Shown piece after piece: positions 56,004-64,000 of a stretch of 64,000 nucleotides of DNA. This DNA comes from Luzula sylvatica (Eukaryota > Streptophyta > Magnoliopsida > Poales > Juncaceae): assembly GCA_946800325.1 (NCBI GenBank), contig OX326958.1, positions 73,467,264 through 73,531,263 of the forward strand, read 5' to 3'. The notes under the pieces were generated by a model, which had not been told where the DNA came from, did not search any database, and worked only from the letters and a program-made list of their open reading frames with translations. How positions within the stretch are numbered: position 1 is the first letter of the stretch; each line of letters opens with the position of its first letter. Position numbers and translations under genes: made by a program.

Positions 56004-57990
56004 AGGGGGGGGCAGCCTGTATGGTAATTAATGAGGAGAGAGGAAATTTACTTTTACCGGAGGGATCACTTCCTTTTTTAGAGGTCTGTCCATCTCCCAT
56101 TAATACAACCTTTCCTTTTCTTTCTCTTTCAAGCATGGCGTGAGATGCCTCGTTAGGGTAGTCTTCTCTCTCAGGATCCGTCTGACACAAGGCCTGTCCA
56201 CCCTCTGCAGGGGGGCTACCCGTAGGGCCTCGTACTGCCTTTTCTCGTCTCGTACCGTTTTTGCCAGGCGGTATGCCCACCTCATCCGTGCCTATTGACA
56301 CCAACCTTGCCACGTGCTCCTCCACGTCAGCGTCGTGCCACATCAGCAACGGAGTGACCACGGGCATCGGCAGGGGCTTTTCGGTCGTGATTTGGTGTTC
56401 GCCTGACCTGGATGTGGATGTTTCGATTGGTGTAGTGGGGATGTCGCTGGTGGTCGGGGGCAGCCCAAATTTTTCAGCAAGCATGGTTTTACCTATGGAA
56501 TTTGGAATTAAGGCCCATACCTGTTGCAGCCACCTCATGTCCAGACCGACACTTGAGGGGTTGAGTTGTTTCCGAGGTGGGGCATCCGAAGGCGAGTCAA
56601 TGTTATCTCCGGTGAAATTATCCGAAAGAGATGACGACTTGTGATTTGCTTGGCGATCCAATGCCTCTTCTTCTTTTATGATATCTATGACCACCATATC
56701 ATAGTCTTCTTGTGATGGTGACGGGTCCGGTGGTACATAGTAGCGTAGTGGCTCTTCTACTCGACTGAGGAAGTTGATGGGAACCTTGTGAGTAGTGGAG
56801 CCAAGACGATAACCTAACGCTTTCGGGACGAATTCGAGGTCCGATGTCGCGAAAACCACCCGAAGCGTTTCCATGGTGGAGAGGTTTGTTAGCGGCCCAT
56901 GATTAAGGACAACTCCAAAAGGCATGAAAAGAGAGTGGAGTTCCTCAACCTTCCATGCGGGTGGAGGGAGATTGACCAGATCAATCCAACAGCGATACGA
57001 ATATTCTTCGATAGTTGCACCGATTGAGATTTCCCAAGGAAAGATTAAGAAATGAGCCTTGCGAATGGAGCCAAGTTCATTTTTAATGAAGAGCTCACGG
57101 TTCAACGTTTCCGGCAGTAACATTAGGTAACGATCTCGGCCGAGGAAAACGAGCTCGAACGATTCATTCCAGCGCCGAACCTGGTTGAGTAGGAGCCTTA
57201 GTGTGAAGAGATTATGATTTTGAACATGGAAACCATCGAAAACTATCCCTTGTTTCAACCTCGCGATTTCATCCTGGTGTGATTTGGTGCGTTTGATGTG
57301 GCATGTGAGCATCTCCGGTCGATTACTCGGGAGGTCGGCATCTCCTAATATCCCCTGGGGTTCTAGCGAGTCGTAAACGAAGACTTGCGTTGGTTTTTGT
57401 TGTGACGGCTGGTCTCGTGGTGGAGAGGGAGCAGGCTTGACTGGGCAGTTTCTTGCCATGTGGGAGACGGACTGACAATGACCGCATTTGCGAGGATTTG
57501 TGCAAACTTTGGTTAGGTGGCCCTTTTCAAAACAACAATAGCACCTGTCTTTCCAGAATGGGTCCTTTGCATTAGGAGGCCAGTGAGAGGTCTTTTGGCG
57601 TACCGTCGGGTTGGATGGAGCTTCAGGCGAAATGGGACGTTTCTTGTTTGCTGCCATGGTGAGAGAGGAGAGAGTTGGGGTTGGAAGCAATGAAGAAGTG
57701 ATTTGGGGGGTGAACGGAACTTGTGAAAGCAATGCAGGGGTAATGATGGGGCTTGTAGTCGGTTTACTGTGTGCTTGTGTGAACATGTGAGGCCTTGGTG
57801 TGGTGGGTCGCTGGGTGGGCCCCTGGGGTTGCTTGTGGTTTTTGGTCGCTGGTGGGAAGTTATGGCCCCATTGATGGGACTGAGGAGGAAGATTCTGTCT
57901 CCTGTAGGGGGTGAAGTTGGTGTTGTTCTTCTTGCTTTCCCAATGGAACCATCCTCCCCCTTCACTAATCGCCTTTCTGGCTCTTCCCAT
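55987..57990 (-). CDS. LINE ORF1: RNA-binding protein with zinc knuckles
   Basis: 667 codons. A Pro/Gln-rich start is followed by two CCHC zinc knuckles in tandem, CYCCFEKGHLTKVC and CGHCQSVSHMARNC (about residues 147-180), and a DUF4283-like RNA-binding region (FDGFHVQNHNLFTLRLLL ... YSYRCWIDLVNLPPPAW ... EELHSLFMPFG ... VVFATSDLEFVP, about 240-410). The C-terminal third is low complexity. ORF1 proteins coat LINE RNA. It ends IQAAPPFEIFS just after the C8 homopolymer where the frame shifts. Confidence 0.88.
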   Translation of the reverse strand: MGRARKAISEGGGWFHWESKKNNTNFTPYRRQNLPPQSHQWGHNFPPATKNHKQPQGPTQRPTTPRPHMFTQAHSKPTTSPIITPALLSQVPFTPQITSSLLPTPTLSSLTMAANKKRPISPEAPSNPTVRQKTSHWPPNAKDPFWKDRCYCCFEKGHLTKVCTNPRKCGHCQSVSHMARNCPVKPAPSPPRDQPSQQKPTQVFVYDSLEPQGILGDADLPSNRPEMLTCHIKRTKSHQDEIARLKQGIVFDGFHVQNHNLFTLRLLLNQVRRWNESFELVFLGRDRYLMLLPETLNRELFIKNELGSIRKAHFLIFPWEISIGATIEEYSYRCWIDLVNLPPPAWKVEELHSLFMPFGVVLNHGPLTNLSTMETLRVVFATSDLEFVPKALGYRLGSTTHKVPINFLSRVEEPLRYYVPPDPSPSQEDYDMVVIDIIKEEEALDRQANHKSSSLSDNFTGDNIDSPSDAPPRKQLNPSSVGLDMRWLQQVWALIPNSIGKTMLAEKFGLPPTTSDIPTTPIETSTSRSGEHQITTEKPLPMPVVTPLLMWHDADVEEHVARLVSIGTDEVGIPPGKNGTRREKAVRGPTGSPPAEGGQALCQTDPEREDYPNEASHAMLERERKGKVVLMGDGQTSKKGSDPSGKSKFPLSSLITIQAAPPFEIFS

Positions 57991-58045
57991 CTCCTTTCTC
58001 TTCGTGTCAAGCCTCGTAAGATTGCATTTCAGATAGATTAACTTT

Positions 58046-58720
58046 CAAATTGCTTCAATCCTCGAATATGAAGAAGCATGTCCCAGTAATCCGATCAAAT
58101 CTGACTACAAATTTTACGACATTATTTACTGTATTTTTTTTTTGTATTTTTAAGAACTTGCTAATTGCAGTTTCGCAACTAGGTGGCATCAATTTGAACA
58201 CAACTATTTATATAAATGATGAATTAAATTTGGCCAATTTTAGGATTTACTGTGGTGTGTTGTGATTATCTCTCTCTTTATTCATGTTAATTGAAATTTT
58301 TTTTGCAACATGGAGGTTTGAGTATTGTTGTATATAAAAATGAAACATTAAATTTCGGCATTCAGAATACTAGGGATAAGATTTCAAAATTCCCCGATCC
58401 GACTCCGTTTAATAATAAAAACTAGGTTCAAAATCACATTTTTTTAGTAGAAGTTCAACAATTTTGTACTACAAATTTTCATTTCATTTGGCAAAAAAAA
58501 TGTACTGATTTGTACTATATACTATATAGGACACTGCTTTTGTTGCTGGTATGACTTTCTTTATAATAATTAACTACCACTTGACTAAAACTAAATACCA
58601 AAGATTGGTCGATATTGTTGTCTTTCATATATTGTCCTATAACTTGATATATGACATGATGAAAAAATGAACATGTATAATCGAGTACAATCGAGTACTC
58701 TCTTCACATCTCCAAAATTT
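58046..58720. other. Intergenic DNA
   Basis: AT-rich, no gene recognised. Confidence 0.3.
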
Positions 58721-59100
58721 TTTAAACCGGTTTTAAAAACCACTTTTATGTTATTCTGAAAAAAATTAACTTTTCTAGAAAAATGTTAAACCAAGTTTTA
58801 CAAACCGTTGTTATATTATTCTGAAAAAAAAATATGTTAAAAAATTGCAAAACCGGTTTTGTAAACCGTTGTAACATTAAACTGAAAAAATCAAAATTCC
58901 AAAAAAAATTGTAAAACCGGTTTTAAAATAGTTAAGGGTCGAGATTGTAGTGGTCAAGATATTAATGTTACTTGTGAGGTACAATCGCCGTAACATTTTT
59001 TTAAAAAAATTCACAATTTGGCTAAACCGGTTTAAACCGTGTTAAATTTTCTTATTGGAATTGCAAAATCGCTTTTAAGAACGATTTTAATGGGTGTAAT
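58720..59100. repeat. Degenerate repeat around AAACCGGTTTT
   Basis: The palindrome aaaccggtttt or decayed forms recur at about 58729, 58793, 58850, 58915 and 59024, each followed by similar text (taaaccgttgtaacatta..ctgaaaaa). Period roughly 60-110 bp. Confidence 0.6.
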
Positions 59101-59800
59101 AAACCGGGGCAACATTCTCTAGGGAAAGTAATGTTTTTTTTTCCAAAAATGTTCGGCGAAATGATAGATCCGTAAATTCAAACATACCGATGCTAGTTTT
59201 GCAAATTGGAGATTTTTGGATGCTATATATAAAAAAATTCCCTTCTTCACATTGTTTCCGGTAACAATTTGAATCATGGTGCATCTGACGCGTTCGGAGA
59301 AAAAAACTCGATGACTTATATTCCCCTGAAGGCCGTTGATGCCCAATTGAGGCAGGATTATTATGTTATATCAAATACGTAGAATTATCAGCCAAATTCT
59401 CCTTAGTTTGAACTGACAGTTTGTTGGTTTTGATCAATGATTAGGATCGAGGTTGGAATTTGAGTTTGTACGATAGTTTGAATGGTTAAAGTGAGGTCTA
59501 GTAATGAAATTGATAGCTTGTATGAACCAATGGAGATAAGGGTGCCAAATGAAGATACTATTCTACCTAGATCCATAAGATTGCAATAACATAAAGGTAC
59601 ACCTTTTAAATTGATTACCAATTGTGCAGAATTAAGATTTCATTTTCCTTCGTTCATTCGTATTTGTTAAGTATCCATGGTTGGGACCCCCTTCTTATCT
59701 AATGGTAATTTTAATAGGGTTGGATTTGTTTGTTGATTAGGTTTTGGGATTTCTGGTTTTGCATGGTAGAAATGTCTTGTTGATTTGGGTTTAGGTTATA
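59101..59800. other. Intergenic DNA
   Basis: Short ORFs only; none recognised. Confidence 0.3.
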
Positions 59801-59801
59801 A

Positions 59802-60770
59802 CTAGCGTTGTGCGCGCGCGATTGCGCGGGATTTGCTCTATGTTCTAAGTTAATATATTTAATTAACATGATAACTAACACATGTTAGTTATTAATTTAA
59901 TACGTAATTAACATTAGTTCGAATTTATAAATTTGAATAAATATTAATGAATATCTAATGATATATTCTAATTATCACGTTAATTAAATGCAATAGCACA
60001 AATATGGAGAATACGGCTGATACATTTTCGAGCTTCATAATTTTTTTTTCACGCGTAACATTGATATTAAAATTTTTTTTACTTTACTCCAAAATGTACC
60101 CGCCGCCATATTCTCCATATTTGTACTATTACATTTAATTAACGTGATAATTGGATCACTTCGTTAAAAATTCATTAATATTGATTTACATTTATGAATT
60201 CGAACTAATGTTAATTACGTATTAAATTAATAGCTAACATGTGTCAGTTATCATGTTAATTAAATAAATTAACTTAGAACATATAGCATGTTATGGTTGC
60301 GCGGGTTTTGCTCTATGTTCTAGTTAATATATTTAATTAACATGATAACTAACACATGTTAGCTATTTATTTAAAACGTAATTAACATTAGTTCGAATTC
60401 ATAAATTTAAATCAATATTAATGAATATTTAATGATATGATCTAATTATCACATTAATTAAATGCAATAACACAAATATGGAGAATACGGCGGATACATT
60501 TTTGAGTAAAGTAATTTTTTTTGAATATCAGTTCACGCGTGGAAATAAATATAAAATTTTATGACTCTAAAATGTACCAGCCGTATTCTCCATATTTGTG
60601 TTATTGTATTTAATTAACGTGATAATCAGAACATATCATTAAATATTCATTAATATTGATTCAAATTTATAAATTCGAAATAACGTCAATTACGTATTAA
60701 ATTAATAGCTAACATGTGTTAGTTATCATGTTAATTAAATATATTAACTCAGAACATATAGCATGTCTGG
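59802..60770. repeat. Tandemly duplicated palindromic element
   Basis: Each unit (about 59822-60296 and 60297-60770, period 475) consists of two inverted arms of about 190 bases meeting at aatatggagaatacggc ... gccatattctccatatt. Arms begin gctctatgttct and contain aattaacatgataactaacac. The left edge carries CTAG then a gcgcgcgcgattgcgcg hairpin (59802-59830), which on the minus strand looks like a Helitron 3' end; the second unit retains only gttgcgcggg. Confidence 0.75.
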
Positions 60771-61018
60771 ATAAAATTTGGAGAAGAATATAAAATTTTC
60801 AATTGAAAATTAAAGAAAAAAAAGGGACACGTGTCCCATTTTCGTGATATGTTGCCGATTAGAACTGTGTATAATTTGAAATTGTTGGTTGTCTTGTATA
60901 AATGGTCTCTGGATTTTGCTGTAATTGGTTTTTGTGGCAATTTGTTTTTATATGTCCCAATTGTTTACAATTGAGATATCTAATTGGCTCACGACAACTT
61001 GCCACATAATGTGTTGAG
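60771..61018. other. Intergenic spacer
   Basis: No recognisable feature. Confidence 0.3.
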
Positions 61019-61527
61019 TCAGACGCTTGACGAATGTTGATGCCATTTGGCTTCTTTAATGGAGTTCAGGAGATAAATATCCTCGCGCAAATGGATTCGG
61101 AACATGGACTCTTGGTCAGAGAGTGTCCTTGACTCCTCAGCTCTGTCGAGGTGTTGAAGGGAAAGTTTGGTACAGTGGAGATAAGTGGAGGAGCCGGAGA
61201 AAGTTTGTTCGGCCCAAACTTTTAGTGCGTGTAAGGTGTTGGTAAGCTTGATGGTGTAGCTCTTGGCCCCACATGCCCTGGTGTACGTGCATTTCCAGTG
61301 CTCTTGAATTAGGAGGGAGGTTTCCTCGAACTTCAACCAAAAACGCTCAAAAAATAAAATTCGGCTCCTTTTTCGTTCCTCATTTAGAAGGAGAAACGAG
61401 ATAGGAACATGGTCCGAGGTTACCATGAGGAGGTCTTTAGCTTGCGGGATAAGATTGAGAGTAAGAAAACGTTTCGAAATAAGAATACGATCATTTATTC
61501 GTCCAAGTAAAAGCATCTAGATCGTAT
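61019..61527 (-). pseudogene. LINE ORF2 internal fragment
   Basis: Minus strand: ILISKRFLTLNLIPQAKDLL, MVTSDHVPISF, FFERFWLKFEE, ACGAKSYTIKLTNTLHALK and SIKEAKWHQHSSSV. It aligns collinearly with the endonuclease end and linker of the intact LINE ORF2 (VLISHHFLSLNLIAHANDLP, MVTSDHIPLVF, FERFWLKFEE, CGAKSYLMKMNN) at roughly half identity, so it derives from a related, different LINE family. Both ends are truncated; no tail or TSD. A further AFTWTN-like piece in another frame marks the right edge. Confidence 0.85.
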
Positions 61528-61790
61528 TCTTATTAAAAATAGCTTTTCGGTCCATATCAATCCATATATCGGTCCATATATCGGTCGACCAATTCACTCA
61601 ACCGATGTGGGACATATCGTAACGGACATACACCGATTAGAGATATGAAACCGACATACCAGTACATATCAGTGATATTTAGAACACTGGTATACATTGA
61701 TTGCTCGGGCCAGGCGCGTTAAGCCCAGCTATATTGTCAAGTGTTTTATTTGTCCGACCCACTTGTTCTTCATTAAAACAAATTAAGAAG
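61528..61790. other. Short spacer with ggtccatatatcgg repeats
   Basis: The word (c)ggtccatatat(c) occurs three times at 61549-61585. Otherwise nothing. Confidence 0.4.
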
Positions 61791-64000
61791 ATTGAGTATT
61801 TTGCTTGTGTCATATTTCAATTTTAGCAATTTTTTAAAAAATATCTTAATAGAATTTTTTGAAGGTGTTAAGACTTCTGTTTTTCCATTTTTAAGAAATT
61901 TTAAAAAAAATTGAAATTTGTGTGTTAGTCTTCAATTACGGAGTATTTTGAGCACGACATGAAAATTGTGTATTTTGCCTGTGTTATACTTCAATTTTAG
62001 CAATTTTTAAAAAATAACCTAATTGAATTTTTTTTAAGGTGTTAGACTTCTATTTTTGAATTTTTAAGAAATTTTTGAAAAAATTAAAATTTTTGAGTGT
62101 TAGTCTTCAATTACGGAGTATTTTGAGTACGACAAGAAAATTGAGTATTTTGCTTGTGTTATACTTCAATTTGAACAAGTTAAAAAAAAATATCATAATT
62201 GAATTTTTTGAAGATGTTACACTTCAGTTTTTGCATTTTTACGAAAGTTTTGAAAAAATTGAAATTTATGTGTGTTAGTCTTCAATTACGGAGTATTTTG
62301 AGTATGACGTGAAAATTGAATATTTTGGTTTAGTTACAATTCAATTTTAACATTTTTGAAAAAAATATCTTAGTTGAATTTTTTGAAGGTGTTAGACTTC
62401 AGTTTTTGATTTTTAAGAAATTTTCGAAAAAATTGAAATTTGTGTATGTTAGTTTTCAATTACGGAGTATTTTTAGTACGACATGAAAATTGAGTATTTT
62501 GCGAGTGTTACACTTAAATTTTAACATTTAAAAAAAAAATATCTCAATTGAATTTTTTGAAGTTGTTAGACTTTAATTTTTGCATTTTTACGAAAGTATT
62601 GAAAAAATTGAAATTTATGTGGGTTAGTTTTCAATTACGGAGTATTTTGAGTACGACATGAAAATTGTGTAATTTGATAGTGTTATACTTCAATTTTAAC
62701 ATTTAAAAAAAAATATTTCATTATTGAATTTTTTGAAGGTATTAGACTTCTGTTTTTGCATTTTTAAGAAGTTTTTGAAAAAATTGAAATTTGTGTGTGT
62801 TAGTCTTCAATTATGGAGTATTTTGAGTACGACATGAAAATTGAATATTTTGTTTGTGTTACACTTCAAATTTAACATTTTGTTAAAGAATATCTTAATT
62901 GAATTTTTTTAAGGTGTTAGACTTCAGTTTTTGCATTTTTAAGAAAGTTTTGAAAAAAATGAAATTTGTGTGTGTTAGTTTTCAATTACGTAGTATTTTC
63001 ATTACGACATGAAAATTGAGTATTTTGCGAGTGTTACACTTAAATTTTAACATTAAAAAAAAATATCTTAATTGAATTTTTTGAAGTTGTTAGACTTCAG
63101 TTCTTTCATTATTACGAAAGTTTTGGAAAAATTGAAATTTATGTGTGTTAGTCTTAAATTACGGAGTATTTTGAGTACGACATGAAAATTGTGTTATACT
63201 TAAATTTTAATATTTTAAAAAAAATTTCATTATTGAATTTTTTGAAGGTATTAGACTTCTGTTTTCGCATTTTTAAGAAGTTTTTGAAAAAATTGAAATT
63301 TGTGTGTGTTAGTCTTCAATTACGGAGTATTTTGAGTACGACATGAAAATTGAATATTTTGTTTGTGTTACACTTCAAATTTAACATTTTTTTTAAAAAA
63401 TATCTTAATTGAATTTTTTTAAGGTGTTGGACTTCAGTTTTTGCATTTTAAAGAAAGTTTTGAAAAAATTAAAATTTGTGTGTGTTAGTCTTCAATCACG
63501 GAGTACTTTGAGTACGACCTGAAACTTGTGTATATTGCTTGTGTTACACTTCAATTTGACCAAGTTTTGAAAAACTATCATAATTGAATTTTTTGAAGGT
63601 GTTAGACTTCTGTTTTTGCATTTTTAAAAATTTTTGGAAAAAATTGAAATTTATGTGTGTTAGTCTTCAATTACGGAGTATTTTGTGTACGACATGAAAA
63701 TTGAATATTTTGTTTGTGTTACACTTCAAATTTAACATTTTTTTAAAAAATATCTTAATTGAATTTTTTTAAGGTGTTAGACTTCAGTTTTTGCATTTTA
63801 AAGAAAGTTTTGAAAAAATTGAAATTTGTGTGTGTTAGTCTTCAATCACGGAGTACTTTGAGTATGACCAGAAACTTGTGTATATTGCTTGTGTTACACT
63901 TCAATTTGACCATGTTTTGAAAAAATATCATAATTTAATTTTTTGAAGGTGTTAGACTTCAGTTTTTGCATTTTTAAGAAATTTTGGAAAAAATTGAAAT
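61790..64000. repeat. 175-bp tandem satellite, at least 12 units, open at window end
   Basis: The landmark acggagtattttgagtacga recurs at 61938, 62113, 62288, 62462, 62637, 62813, 62988, 63161, 63322, 63498, 63673 and 63848: spacings 175, 175, 174, 175, 176, 175, 173, 161, 176, 175, 175. Units are AT-rich and non-coding, with T/A runs and a shared gtgttagacttc segment. The array runs off the right edge. The monomer length is in the nucleosomal range common for plant centromeric and heterochromatic satellites. Confidence 0.95.

Larger units (their letters stand above)
51845..58030 (-). mobile_element. L1-type LINE, apparently full length
   Basis: Minus-strand element of about 6.2 kb flanked by AGATAGATTAACTTT at 51830-51844 and 58031-58045 (exact 15-bp TSD, the TTT overlapping the tail). 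It ends in an A tail (T run from 51832 on the plus strand) preceded by a small hairpin ggcaatagcc (51858-51867). It carries ORF1 (two overlapping frames) and ORF2. The intact TSD and long uninterrupted ORF2 indicate a young insertion. Only 40 bases lie before the first ORF1 ATG, so the 5' UTR is very short or the extreme 5' end was lost. Confidence 0.92.

Overview
The window is nuclear DNA from a flowering plant, most likely a eudicot. The genes are split by short GT-AG introns, intergenic DNA is very AT-rich, and every intact gene has a recognisable land-plant counterpart. There is no operon structure. I cannot name the species.

Nine protein-coding genes appear intact, each with exons that join in one frame: a MORF8/RIP1-type organellar RNA-editing factor (435-2412, +); an AP2/ERF factor of the LEAFY PETIOLE/PUCHI type (12452-13281, +); a Nudix hydrolase of the NUDT12/13/16 type (18617-20959, -); a Tudor-SN protein (24229-27951, -); an OTU deubiquitinase (37433-39688, +); a POLTERGEIST-clade protein phosphatase 2C (41320-42976, +); an LWD1/AN11-type WD40 protein (46248-47394, +); a ferric-chelate reductase, FRO (47994-50915, -); and the ORFs of a LINE. 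LWD and FRO are convergent, with tails about 0.6 kb apart. The other genes are separated by repeats and show no shared pathway.

The rest is mobile-element and repeat DNA. From 2.9 to 10.5 kb there are a MULE transposase relic, a tRNA-derived SINE with target-site duplications, a Helitron-like end with a 394-bp tandem duplication, an LTR-like block next to arrays of short palindromes, a long terminal-inverted-repeat element and a truncated LINE 3' end. From 13.7 to 22.4 kb there are several foldback/MITE elements, a plastid petD fragment and a second SINE copy. From 30.6 to 35.6 kb there are an LRR relic, a foldback element between a TA microsatellite and a 21-base C run, a 40-bp-period array, and pieces of an EHD gene in both orientations. 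From 51.83 to 58.05 kb lies an apparently full-length LINE with a 15-bp target-site duplication. From 59.8 to 60.8 kb a palindromic element is duplicated in tandem. From about 61.79 kb to the window end runs a 175-bp satellite with higher-order structure.

Exon coordinates were read by eye from frame continuity and splice consensus, so transcript evidence could move individual boundaries. UTR, promoter and repeat limits are approximate.
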